From assembly GCA_937923605.1 (NCBI GenBank), contig CALDTY010000007.1:1-55060 (forward strand): a stretch of 55,060 nucleotides of DNA. Reading direction: 5' to 3'. Below the pieces are notes generated by a model. That model saw nothing but the letters and a program-made list of their open reading frames with translations. It made no database searches and had not been told where the DNA came from. Numbering within the stretch: position 1 is the stretch's first letter; the number at the start of each line of letters is the position of its first letter. Below are positions 1 through 12,500 of the stretch, in pieces. Made by a program: the position numbers and the translations under genes. This DNA comes from Candidatus Absconditabacterales bacterium. Its GTDB lineage: Bacteria; Patescibacteriota; Gracilibacteria; Absconditabacterales; Absconditicoccaceae.

Positions 1-222
1 AATGACGTAGATAAATTTAGGTCAGTTGCCTTTATAAAAGATGAACTGCAAGAACAAGGAACAGCTTCTATAGACGCTGATGGTGTCACTTATACTGCAA
101 TCGAAAATAAAGGTATTGTAACCGTAACTAGAGATTGAGAAGCATTAAGTTCTTTTGTTCAAATGCGATTCTCATGGACGTCCCATGAAAACAATCCTAG
201 ATATCTCTGGGGATTAGAATAA
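1..222 (+). CDS. C-terminal part of an unidentified protein
   Basis: An open frame enters from the left edge in frame 1 and stops at TAA 220-222, leaving 73 residues. A TGA at 136-138 is read through as glycine (GTAACTAGAGATTGAGAAGC region, giving ...TRDGEALSS...). The tail is soluble-looking, with no membrane segment. I do not recognise a family from this short end. A strong hairpin terminator follows 22 bases after the stop, supporting this as the true gene end. Confidence 0.7.
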
Positions 223-244
223 CAAGTATAGACACAAAACTAAA

Positions 245-272
245 AATACCTTAGAGTAAGGTATTTTTTTTC
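245..272 (+). terminator. Rho-independent terminator
   Basis: A 9-bp stem (AATACCTTA paired with TAAGGTATT) with a GAG loop is followed by a run of eight T on the plus strand. It closes the gene ending at 222. The minus-strand gene ending at 334 could also use it, although its A-run is short. Confidence 0.8.
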
Positions 273-333
273 TTAGATATCTTTTTCTCAGAATCATCTC
301 AATTTACTACGTCTCAAATCGAATGTAGATAAT

Positions 334-3300
334 CTATCTTAGCTTGATCCTTCGATGCATATATAGCATTACGTAGTCTAGATCTCAATGAAGTCAGAGG
401 CAATATACAATACTTGGTTGTTTAAGAATTTCTGGACTCACACTTTTACGTTCTATATCAATACTCTTTACTCAAATCGGAACTTTTTCAGATATGTTTT
501 TAATATAAGCTACATAATCTTCGTCTGGCACTATAGGTAGAGAAATGTCATTTCGCTTTCATCATGTATATACATCAACTTTCTTAGAATCCTCTCAAAA
601 AAGAGTTAAATACAAAGGAACATCTTTTGAATAACCATAATTTCCTCACCAAAATAGTATTGATCACTCCTGTATCTTTTTTCCAAAAACATCAACTCAT
701 GGATCAATATATCTTACTGTCTTTCAAGCATACTCAAATTGTTTCCGTTGTCATTCAAATCGTTTCAATGTTTCTACAGAGGTGTCTGGATTTTTCACCA
801 CTTTCATCATTATTTCTTTTGCTTCATCTAACGTAGTATATGCTCGTAAAGATATTTTATATCTCTCCATATATCTTATTACTATTTCCAAATGACCATG
901 TTTTGCTAAGGTTTGAAGCCCAGTAAATTGAGTATCCTTATTTTTTTCTACCAGCAACTCTCCAAATTTTTTGTCAGCATCTGTAAATATTTCTCCACTA
1001 CTCTGGCCATATCACATCAACCAAAGAATATTAACTAAAATAGAATTTACTTTGTTTGTATCGTTTAATTCTGCAGCAATTTCAATAAAGGATCTTCATT
1101 GAGACATAATAAATGGCTGCATTTCTCAGTTTGGAAGCACTTCACTTAGTTGTCTATATACTGTCTCGTATAATTTCATATCAGCTGTTCAAGATATTGT
1201 GATTACATTCATATCATGAGTAAACCACACATTGCCACATGCTACTGCTTGTAATAAAGGGGTTTGAGATATTCCTTCATTTACTAATACATCATTCCTC
1301 AAAACATTCTTATTTTCTATTACAAAATCCTCTTGCTCAAGATCAAATTGATTACTTTTTAACCAGTTCAACCAGTCAATAGCTACTGATTTTTGGGCTA
1401 CTCCAATTGGTTCTTCTTTTAGGTTTGCTAGATATGACACGATTGATTTTCAATCAATATCTGTTAGATCCAAATACATTGCTGTAGGTTCAGTATACTG
1501 ACGCTTTTTAAAATTTGTTTGGGGATCATGATGACGAGAAAATGATTTATTAATTTCTTTGTTAGATGCTTTATAAGTACTTTTTTCAACTAGAAACCTT
1601 TTTTTAAGAACAGTTGCCTCATCTCAAACAGCATGCACAGAACCCTTTGGCACAACTATTTTATACCTTTCCTTAAGCAAATCTAATTTATCAATGGTAA
1701 AATCTTTTCTTAGCCAATCGGAAGATGTTGCTCGATTATATTTTTTTTCTATAAGTGCATCAGTAAATCGAGATCTATTTAGTTTAGTAGCAGTCAACCA
1801 TCACTTTTCTCTCAATTCAATACTTCAATTGTAAGCAGCAAATTTTTCATCTCATCAAAGAATATGATTACTAACTATGTCAAGAACATACCCTACATCA
1901 GTACCGATTGGAATTGATAGCATTGTATCAACGGCTCATGTTTTCAAAATACTCTTTTCATCTGCATACAAACTATGTAAAGCAATTTCAGTTCGATATT
2001 CGAAATATTCATTTCATTTTTCCTTACTTATAACATTTCACTGTAATTCTACAACTTGATAAATCAATTCATCAATAAGTCCTTCAGTGGTTATAACATG
2101 ATCTGAATTTGGTATTTTAATATATTCAAACTTATTAAATCATAATTTAGTAACATCTTCAATTAAAATTTGTAAATCAGGTATTGAAGCATTTCATATT
2201 TTGTATTCGATCCTAGTATCTCCAAAAGCAGAAACCTGTTCTCAGGTATCATTTGCTGTTAACTTCACTCTTTCACATAAAGATATTTCTAGATCATCAG
2301 CTACTTGATTGAATCGATTACAAGTGTCTCACAAAAACTGACGTGTATCAAAGTTCTTCTGACCTAAACTATTCCAAATATCCTCTGATTTTTGTTGTTG
2401 CAGAGCTTTCCAGATTGAAAGTTCTAATGAGTGCCCCTTATTGATCGATTCTTTTATTTTTCTAAAAACAGATGCAATAATAGAAATCTTATGTTCCAGT
2501 AGTCTTCATTGAAAAATTCTATTTCATATATTCTTAAGTCATTTACTTTCCTCAATTTCCAACAACAAACCTCGGATAGCATTCCTCGTGTCTGAGAATA
2601 ATTGAACATCTGACAACCATGAAATATCACCAAGAGCTGGAAGCTCACCAAATAATTTCTTAAGAACTTGATAATCCACTTCTTTCGGAAGTATTTTTAA
2701 TCACTCATACAAATTTTCCCTTAAAATTTTTACTGGCTGATCAACTTGATCCATATCAATATTTTGCAAACTAAGCATGATAATCAACTTCCTAAGTGTA
2801 TCATCACGAAATACACTATTTGAAGCCCACATTGGATTATGTTCAGATAATGCACTGATATGTGATACCATAGTGTCGATTACTAAAGGATCAGTCATTG
2901 GGAATTCGGCACGAGAGAATTCTTCTTGAATTTCGGCAGACCAAGGGAGCATTTGCACCATAAATCTTAGATAATAGCTTCACTTCGCGTCAACGTTATT
3001 GTTAGATAGATCAAGGTTATATACATCTCGGTCCTCATTCATCTTTGATGCAAGCTTATCAAAGGAATCTATAGTACATCCTTGTTCAAGGATATTCACT
3101 ATTTCATTATACTTATCATCATCGATAGAAACTTTTGAAAGATGACTATATGCATCTTGATCGAGCAACTCTAGCTTCTGTGAAAAAAATGTTTTCCAAG
3201 AATCACTGACCATTTTATCTTTACTCATTAATGTCATAATGCTCCATAATTTTCTTGGAAACCAGTCTTTCAACTCAATGGATGTTAAAAAATCTAGATA

Positions 3301-3708
3301 GACATTTGTAGAAAAATCTCAACTCGTTTTTTCATAAAACAACTGTAGTGATTGCATTTCTTCTTCAGAAAATTTATCCTCTAGTAATGATTCAAAGTTT
3401 AATTCATATCAGTTAAGATTCAGCGGAATATTTTCATCAAACACAGTATTATAACCGAAATCGATATATTCATGCCACCAATCTTTATGATTTTTTATAA
3501 TTTCTTCTCAATATTCTTTTCAATTATGAAGAGCTAACTTTTGTTTTTCTTTAGTATTTAGCAAATCAAATTCTTCTTTCTGTATATGGTCGACATACAT
3601 TTGCACATCATTAAATTTATCCTTTGCATCATGTGCAAGAAACTCTTCATCTTTTTTTAATGATGTATAAAAATCATCATCATGTTGATTTGTTTGATTT
3701 TTAGTCAT
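334..3708 (-). CDS. Large protein of unknown function, 1,124 aa
   Basis: Reading TGA as Gly gives one uninterrupted frame of 1,124 codons, ending in TAG at 334-336. I checked each in-frame codon from 334 to 3780 and saw no TAA or TAG. The start chosen is ATG 3708 (protein MTKNQTNQHDDD...). An in-frame ATG at 3780 would add 24 residues, but that stretch overlaps promoter-like sequence. The protein looks soluble, mixed charged and helical, with no signal peptide or transmembrane segment evident. One stretch (TPLLQAVACGN, near + 1240-1280) faintly resembles an ankyrin helix, which is not enough to assign a repeat family. It is transcribed divergently from the gene at 3825. Function unknown. Confidence 0.75.
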
Positions 3709-3824
3709 ACTAGTAAAAAGATAATACCATATAAGTATAAACAACCACATAGATTCAAGCAAATTTCTTACTTGAAACAAGGAATCAAAGCACTAATCTT
3801 ATCTTATTTACTGATGTTCTTATT

Positions 3825-4736
3825 ATGAAAATATTATCAATTACGTTGTTTTTTGTCTTAAGCATCTGAAGCACTTATTGAGCAAGTATATATAATTTTG
3901 ATGACACTAATATTCAAAAGACCTTAGAAAAGATAAATCAAAGCTACAATTTGAATACTGATGTGCATGTATTAAACTCTTGAGATGATTGCGCACGTCG
4001 TACAGATTTTTCAGCTTGTATCAGAAAAGCTAGCGATGATTGAGTAGATCTTATTTTCATCATAAACAACGAATTGAGAAAGATGGAAACAAGTATACGT
4101 GATACAACTTTATATGTTCTCCCAAAAAGTGAAACTCTCAATTTTGAGCAAGCAGCAGTACAAGAACTTCAAGCATGAAATATATCAAAAGCTATACAAA
4201 CATATTTAGCTTCGTTAACCAAGTATTTAAGTGATGAATGTAACCAATACAATACTAATTCTTGCACAATTACATCACTAGCATCTGCAAAGAAACTATT
4301 TGAAGAACAGCAAGCTGAAGACCGTGCACGCAAAACTGTAAAGTATCTATGGACTGCCCTACTACTATTAGTAGCAGTTTTAGTGTTACTAGGGTTGTCA
4401 AGGCGATGGAAACTTAGAAAACGTAACGCAAATAACAAAAACGTATTAAATCAACTCTTAGACCATACATCGTTCTTGAATCTCACGATTGAACATGATA
4501 CATATCTTTCTAAGACCGACAAAAAAACGTTACTAAAAGAATTATGAACCTTCGAACAAACTCTAGAAACTTTGGCTACCTCTTCTGCAGAGTATTTACA
4601 TATAAAACTATCTGAAGGAGATTATGTTTCTTGATTAGAAACATTAACTCACCGTTATCAAAAAATGCTTGAACTTATATGAAATTCAGAAGAAATTATG
4701 GAACAAGTAGAAAAAATTAGAGGAATAAATATTTAA
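3825..4736 (+). CDS. Signal-peptide protein with C-terminal membrane anchor, TPM-like
   Basis: 303 residues, starting at ATG 3825, with a hydrophobic N-terminal signal (MKILSITLFFVLSIG). An extracytoplasmic domain of about 160 residues follows, then one transmembrane helix near residues 175-195 (WTALLLLVAVLVLLGL) and an Arg/Lys-rich cytoplasmic tail. The segment LNTDVHVLNSGDD...DLIFIINNELRKME resembles TPM-domain proteins (YgcG/TPM_phosphatase), which share the same signal-domain-helix layout. That resemblance is from memory and moderate. Several glycines are TGA. Its stop overlaps the stop of the convergent gene 4733-5644 by four bases. Confidence 0.65.
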
Positions 4737-5644
4737 TTTGCAGAAATTTCAGATCAGAATCACTTCAATGGATCAACATAATTTGGTACATCCAAAGCGT
4801 TATCACGAAACCATACATTTTGTAGTGATGGCATACTTCAATTTTGCGGCAATCCGAATGAAAACAGTTCACTAAAGTCAGTATAGGAAGTTTTATTTAC
4901 TTGATTTAACGTATTTTTCAAAGACACTAATTGTTCAGCAACATCTCCATGCAGCAATGGATAAGACTGAATGAGTAAGTCACGATTGGCATTTAATGTA
5001 CTTGTTCTTTGGGATAAAACTGATTGATAAGCGATAGATTTTTGTGCTAAATATGCATAAGCATTAGATTCTATCCTATTTGTTATATAACATGGGGCAA
5101 ATTCCAATGATTGCTCTAGTCATGCTTCATATCATGCTTGATCAGCACTATTTACTCATGCAAAGAACTCTTGATCTCATATTTGTTTCTTTTGGAGACA
5201 TGTTTGTGCTTCTTTTGCTTTTGACTGAGATGTTTGCATGAGTCATTCATACGTAGTTTCCATATCTTGAATAAGTTGTTCTGACTGAGCAACATGTAAA
5301 TCAAAAACTGATCACGGGTCTCTCGATTCTCTTAGCAACTCAAGTATATCTGTATTTACTAATGCTTCTGCCTTTCATTCTAATCATAATGTGTCATTTG
5401 TCGTACGTCTTCCATATAATGTTCCGTTTCCTACCCTTAGTTGTGCTAACACAGAACCCACGATAGGAGAATTTATATCAGCTACATTTACGTAATTAGA
5501 TCATATTTTGAGATTTTGATTCACAGTCCATACTTTAAAAAAACTAAATCATTGACTAGAGTTTGCAGAAAGAACAAAAAAAAGTGCTATGAAAATCACA
5601 AAGCTACCAAAGAATAAAGGTCTAAATAAGATGCGTCTTAACAT
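4733..5644 (-). CDS. Exported or membrane-anchored protein, unknown function
   Basis: 303 residues from ATG 5644 to TAA 4733-4735. An N-terminal hydrophobic helix (FGSFVIFIALFFVLSA) after MLRRILFRPL is a signal anchor, and the rest is predicted extracytoplasmic. The mature part is Gln/Ser/Asn-rich and helical, with a probable coiled-coil middle (residues about 110-250). Two cysteines occur (CLQKK, APCY). I do not recognise a family. It converges on the TPM-like gene with a four-base overlap, and a terminator from the gene upstream lies just before its start. Confidence 0.7.
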
Positions 5645-5652
5645 AATTTAAG

Positions 5653-5704
5653 TTAAAAAAAAACTTCTCCTTATCCTAAGTATATAGGGAGAGGTATTTT
5701 TTTG
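5653..5704 (-). terminator. Bidirectional-looking terminator
   Basis: A 12-bp stem (5663-5674 with 5684-5695, two G-U pairs) has a 9-base loop, an A-run on its left and a T-run on its right, so it could work on both strands. It sits 17 bases after the stop of the histidine-phosphatase-like gene (minus strand), which it most likely terminates. Confidence 0.75.
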
Positions 5705-5720
5705 CAATTTTGGTTGTAGT

Positions 5721-6506
5721 CTACAAAGCAAATTGATTGCTGTCTACAAACTCAACATGATTTCTAAATTCGATTCTCAAGAAAACTTTCTTATCTCATT
5801 TTTCATTTTCTCCAGTAACTGGTTTATAGCTCACTCGTTCTGCATAATCTACAGGAGTCATTCGAGGTTTAGGAATGTTATTGCCAAAAATTCATCTAAA
5901 TACAGATTCATTAACAGTTTGATGTGTTCCAGCAAGCACAGTAGCTGGTAAATCATTTTTATCAAATCTTCATCTTTTATATAACTCCATAAACTGTGAT
6001 ATCTTTCTTAAGTAAATTCAAGCTGCCACCTTATCATCAATATCAAATTTTCCTTCCAGATATTCTTGTGCTACTAAATTTTGAGTTATTTCTGACTTAC
6101 GATTTTTAATATTATCTTCGTCAATAATTCATTCCTGTGCAATTCTAGGTTCTAGACTATCAAGATATTGTAAATCATTCATATAAGCGTTGAATCTAGC
6201 ATCAAATTCTTTTAGAAAATCCTTATTCATTCAATCTAATCATAAATAATTTCTAGTTTCTACTTCACCATTTAATGGAGTTCAAGAATTGTCATTAATA
6301 TTACTAATTGTGTTTTTCACTCTTCACTTACTTGAAGAAATTTTAAGAGCAATCTTCTTGTTTGCATAATCTCTTCTTCAAACTTCTTTTGAATATGCAT
6401 CTCATTCTGCAGTCAACTCTCATGTTTTAAAATCCTTATGAGCGTGTCTGGTTGACCTAACATCTGGTCACTCATCGACTATCCTCCATGTATCAATAGT
6501 ATTCAT
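5721..6506 (-). CDS. Histidine-phosphatase (phosphoglycerate mutase-like) family protein
   Basis: 261 residues, ATG 6506 to TAG 5721-5723. The N-terminus carries RSTRHAHKDFKTGELTAEG, matching the RHG catalytic motif region of the superfamily (R-H with the usual third G replaced by A) and the LTxxG element. SSSKGRVKNTI resembles the SSxxxRxxxT segment, and AGTHQTVNESVF resembles the second catalytic histidine region. The acid and phosphate-binding residues cannot be confirmed by eye. Substrate unknown. A consensus promoter lies just upstream, so it is expressed independently of the giant gene before it. Confidence 0.6.
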
Positions 6507-6537
6507 AGTTGCACATGAAATAAATATATATACATAT

Positions 6538-6566
6538 ATTATAAATAAAATGTGTATATATGTCAA
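6538..6566 (-). promoter_or_regulatory. Consensus sigma-70-type promoter
   Basis: On the minus strand TTGACA (6566-6561) is followed by a 17-base spacer and TATAAT (6543-6538), a perfect match to the housekeeping consensus. Transcription would start near 6531 and give a leader of about 25 bases before ATG 6506 of the histidine-phosphatase-like gene. Confidence 0.85.
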
Positions 6567-6575
6567 TTTCATGAA

Positions 6576-9500
6576 TTATATAGCTAATTTTTTTATAACT
6601 CCTAGATAAGCATCAACTTCAACCTTATCTCAATCTTTTAATACTGATGTGGCTATCTGTGTACCGACAATACATGGTATTTTCAATTCTCTTGCAGTGA
6701 TTGCTGCATGAGATAACATTCAGCCAGCATCTGTTACGAAAGCTCAACACTTTTTGATGAGAGGTAAATATTCAGGTCTGGTCATTCATGTCACTAAAAT
6801 ATCTCATTCTGAAAAATCTATTTTTTTATCATTAGGATCTAAGATGATTTTCACTGTGCCATACACCTTTCAAGAATAAGCCGATTGACCTTTTATAATT
6901 TCCTTAGAATTGTTAGTTAATAACATAGATTCAAATTGCTTTGCATTATCTCAAAAATAATATGTTCTTTCTGTTCCTACCATGTGCACTATACCGTAGT
7001 CGTATTGATGTTGAAGGACATCTTTATCTGTGCTGATTCACTCTTGAAGCAACTGTTCAAATTGCTCTCTAGTCATTGCTAACATTAAGTGTGATTCGAT
7101 TCAATATTGCTGTCAAAGAGTTCTTGCAACATAAATCATATAATCTTCAGTTCTTGAATAAACAGGTTCTGCATGTAATCTTGCCTTCTCTAAACGTTCT
7201 AAATTTGCTTCTAATAAATCAGATCATAAATAATCGACCATAACCTTAATGATTCTATGAGGAATTCCGTATGCATTAAAAGCAGCAATGAATTCTTCGA
7301 AAGATTTCTTAGTAACTGGTTGTTCAATTTTTTTAGCAATCAACTCTAAAATCAGATCACTCTTTAAGATAAAGTCATTACACCATTGTTCAATTAATTT
7401 TGGATTTTCTTTTGCCAACTGAGCAAAATGTTCTCAAAAAAACTTGAGTGTACTACTTGTAAAATAACAAGAGCTTACTCATCATCTAGTAATTGTTAAT
7501 GACTCTTCTAATCAGATTCATAGTTCTTCAAATAGAGTGATATTATAATTATCATGGAGATATGAACATGAAAGAAGACTCCAAGATCATGCTCGATTCT
7601 TTTTTCGATCTTTAATTATTTTATTTGTATGTAAAATTTTTATTGATCACGTGTTTGTGTCTAATTCTATTTCCATTCAATCTTTAAGTAAGTTAGTAGT
7701 ATTTCAGACTCCAACAATACACGGGATTCATAACTCTCTTGCGACTATTGCAGCATGAGACAAAACTCATCACTTGCTAGTTACGATCGCAATGCATTTT
7801 TTCATAAGAGGAATGTATTGAGGAGTTGTCATATCGCAAACTAGAATCTTACCAGACAGATCTACATCATTAGTAGGATTTTCAACAATACACACCTTTC
7901 ATTTTACTACTCACTCACCATAAGCAACTTGTCAATGGAACTCATCATTATTATTTAAGATCACTTTAGGTCTAGTAATTGTTTTATGCAACTGACGATT
8001 ATAGTCTATAAACCATAATCAATTTTCAGAAGAAGTTACGGTTTCAAAATATCATTGAAGATAATTTTGTACAAACTCTCACTGGATCATACTACTTACT
8101 TCTTGTTGCTTTACACTATCAGGGACATAAAGATGCTCCAATATGAACTTCATGTACATTAAAGCGTCATTATTGTGTTCGGATAGTTCCCACTGTTTGA
8201 AATCATATTTAAAGGTAATTGGTTTTACATCAGTATATAATCATTGCGTTAAAAAATGATGTGATCAAGCAATAATTTCACCATAGACTCAATCCTGATT
8301 GATTACAAAGATAGTTGATCGAATATTAGAGTCAAAGTGCGGTACAAAATCTGCTCTATAGTCTTCATAGGATATAATATCTTGCTCAGGTAACCATCAT
8401 TCCACTACTTCTTTCACAGACAATCATCTCATTCTTAGTTTTGGCAGTCCAGGTTTCTTAGAAGCTAATCTTAAAGCGCACGTCTCGTGTCAATGTGTGT
8501 CCATATATCAAGTAAACTTTTCTGACCTATTTATAACATCCTCGAGCGGAAATGATGTTGGTTTATCATAAGGAATATCAATAATTTCAGATAACTCACC
8601 TAGTCTTATTCTTTTACTATTATCTTCTTGCTTAAAGGCATCTGCATCAAAATTTGGCACTTCTTCCATTCGTTCAGAAAGAGAGATTTGAGTTTTAAAT
8701 ATTTTGGAAAGATTTGATTTTTCAGAAAGAATAGTCACTTTTCACTCATCAGCATCGACCTCTACAATGTCACCGTCCTGAAGTGAACTTGTCGCTATCT
8801 TGGTTCATATTATGCAAGGTTTATTCATTTCTCTAGCAACGATTGCTGCATGTGATGTAATACCTCATTCATTTGTCACAAAAGCTCAAGCCTTTATCAT
8901 AATTGGAATGAAATCTACAGAAGTCATGGTAGTCACAAGTATATCTCACTCATTTAGCTTTCAAAATTCATGTGATCAAAGAATAACTTTTGCTATTCAA
9001 GTAACTTTTCATTGATTTGCACTTATTCACTTTATTAAGCTTCAGTTATTAGTTTTTTTTTGATTACTTTTTTGTTCGTCTAAATATTTTTTAACTTGAA
9101 AAACTTCAGTTGCAGTTAACTTTCAAAATTTTCCTTCTTGATTGCAAAAAAATCAAAAAAATTCTCTACCATTGACAATCTCATTCACATCAATTTCATT
9201 GCCAGCAATCAGATCTCATATCTCATCACTTGTTAATTTGTATAAATCTCTCCACTGGTTTAGTCATACATTCTTATTCAATTCTTTCGTAAGCGCATGT
9301 AAATTTCTTCAAACTCTACTAAATATATTTTTTCTATATTCATTGAAAGTTGTTGATTTCTTAAGAGCATATGCGAGTACAGAAACTTCATCATTATCAA
9401 TCTCTTTCAATAGTTGATCTCCTTTTTCTATCATATTATGATGGTTTTTATTGATTGTTTCAATTTCTTGAGTAATATTTTTGTCTAATAGAGATTCAAT

Positions 9501-12500
9501 CATGCTTTCAACATCTTCTCTACCCCAAGCATTTCATGCAAAGCTAATGGGTATATGTCAATAATTTATTAGCCACTCATCAATCAATTTATTCTTCTGT
9601 GCGATAGACAAGTGCTTACTTTTAATATCTCATACAATTTCATATATTGCTATTTGAGAGAGCAATAATGGCGTATTCTCCTCAGGATAGGTAATAAATC
9701 ATAATAGATTCATGGCTTCTTCATGTGAATATCATATCTCTTCCAATTTTTTGAGAAGAATAGGTGTTCCTGTTCTTCAAATATAATTAGAGACATATAA
9801 TCATCACCCATAATATCAATACTGTTTTTCAAAATCTAAATAATTTTCCAATGTTATGTCATTTAATAATTTCTGTGAGATTTCAAGAAGTGATTCACCA
9901 TGCTTTAGATACGATTCTTCCAAAAAGTCTATATATGAAGAGTCATAAATCTTCAACTTAAGTTCATCTCATATTTTTTTTGCAGCAGGAGGAAATACAA
10001 AAACTGATAAATTCATTGGTTGTTCAATAAAACATAATGAAACAAACTTATTCTCTAGTCAAAAATAGTCTGTTACTCCGTAATAATATCATTTACAAAT
10101 CATTGATTGATGAAAAACTTCATTATTCCTAGTTATATTATATTCTCGCTCTAATCATTCAAAAAATAAATTATCTTTCTTCTTTTTCGCTTCTAATAAC
10201 TTTACCGCTCACTCATCAGCATCGACCTCTACAATGTCACCGTCCTGAAGTGAACTTGTCGCTATCTTGGTTCATATTATGCAAGGTTTATTCATTTCTC
10301 TAGCAACGATTGCTGCATGACAAGTTATTCATCCCTCATCTGTAACAAAAGCCGCCGCTTTTTTCATCGCAGGCAAATAATCAGGACGAGTCATGACCGC
10401 AATAAGAACATCTCCTTCTTCTACCTTTTCCATATCTTGAACACTCTCTACAACACTCACCTTTCCAGTTACTTTTCATTTACAAGCAACAAATCAATGT
10501 AACTCATTAGTCTTACTCTTCTCTCATCTTCCTAATGAATCAAGTTCATGAATCAAATCTGAATCTGTTATTACTTCTTCTCCATCAATATCCAACAGAC
10601 ACATGCAATACTTGATCCTTTGATCTAATAATTCGCAATTTATTTTCTGTGCTAAAATGTCCTCTATTTCTTTTGGAGATGTATATTTGAGTTGATGCAA
10701 TGTGTACTTAGTTCTATTAGCTATCTCTTGTAACAAGATAGAAAAATAATGGGTAGCTCGGAAGGTCATTTTCTTTCTTTTATCTTGGGCTTCATTAAAT
10801 TTATCTGTCATCTTTAGTAACAAAATGATGTCATGTGGAATATCTAAAGATGCGATAAGTGCTTGCTTCTTATTATGATTATCTATCGGCAAAACAGAAA
10901 TTTCTTCCAACTTCTCATCTATACTATGTTTTGCAAGCTCCTCTCGCTTGGAAATAAAGTAAGTAAGATCAAGTACATGGTCATCTGTATAATTATTTTG
11001 AATCCAAAAGTATTTTTCTTGATGTTTTTGAATTATATTTTTATCTAGAATTCAATTATTTTCTTTCATTATTTTTAAAAGAGCTATCTCTTCTTCTTGT
11101 AAAAATGAATGAAATATTGGTGCTGTAAGTTGTGCAAATATATCTGTAAATGAATCTTTATTCTCAGATGAAAGATGATCTTGAATCTTATTTGCAATCA
11201 AAGTATCAGTTGTTAATGCAAACCCATCGATTAAACCTGAAGGAATAAGTGCTGTAGAATAGATATTTTCTAAATTTTTATATACTTCTAAAAGTTCATT
11301 ATTAGCCAAATTAGTTAAATCATTTTGTTTCAATAGCAAACATTTCTCATAAAAAGAAAATTGAGCATAATCATAATCATCTACAATTGTATCAATGATA
11401 GTCTCATCTTGAGTTATATTATCAATAATTAAGTTAGCAGTCTTTTCTAACTCATTTAAATTGTGGTACCAATCAGCTGTATTATTACTATATCAAGCAT
11501 ACGCAATATTTTGTCCCCGAGGATATTTACTGCTATTCGTAGTATAGATATGAGCATGTCCAATAAAAAATAAGAAATGTGGACATGCATCAAATCTCTG
11601 TCTATATCGTTGATCATCTTTGTAACTAGTTAGTATTTTTCTTGGGATAGAAATATTCTTTTCTAAAATTCTCACCACTCCATTATTTGCATCAACCTCA
11701 ACAAGATCTCAATTTTGCAATGCTTGTGTAGCAATTTTTGTTCATATTATACATGGTTTTCATAACTCACGAGATAATATAGCTGCATGAGAAAGTAGTC
11801 ATCCTTCATCAGTCACAATCGCTCAAGCTAATTTCATTGCTCTAGTAAAATCTGGAGTTGTCATAGTAGAAACCAATATCTCTCATTCTTGTAGTTCTCA
11901 AATTAAGCTCTTCTTTTTAATAACTCTTACTTTTCATATTACTAATCATTGTTGAGCAACGCTTCAAGTAAGTAATTTAAGATTGTCATCTTTTAGTATA
12001 TCATATTCAAATACAAATCATGATGTCTCTTTTTCAAAACTTGTTAATGAGATTGCTTTATATGTAGAACTTTGAATCATAACAAAATGATCAGAACGTT
12101 GATTAAGAACTGATATAGATGGGGGGCTAGATATCTCTGAAACAAGCATTGCATTAACTTGTTCTCCTAAATGCGGATACAATTTCTTTAGCGAAGAGCG
12201 AATCAATTTATCGTTTTCATCAAAAAATTTATCTTCATCTCTAAGTTTTTTTATCTTTTTCCTTATATTTCAATCAATTTCTTCGATCATTCATCAGTAG
12301 TACATTACTACAAATCTTGCTATTCACTCAAATAGTTGATTAACAAATTCTTTAAATTCTTCTATATCTGATAAATATCATTTTTCCCATAATCTATTAA
12401 AATACTTTAATTCTCTTTCATAATCAATAAGTATTTTTTCAAATTCCTGAGGTTCAGACGTATATAGTTCTTTCATAAGACGAATTAATTCTTGATTTGT

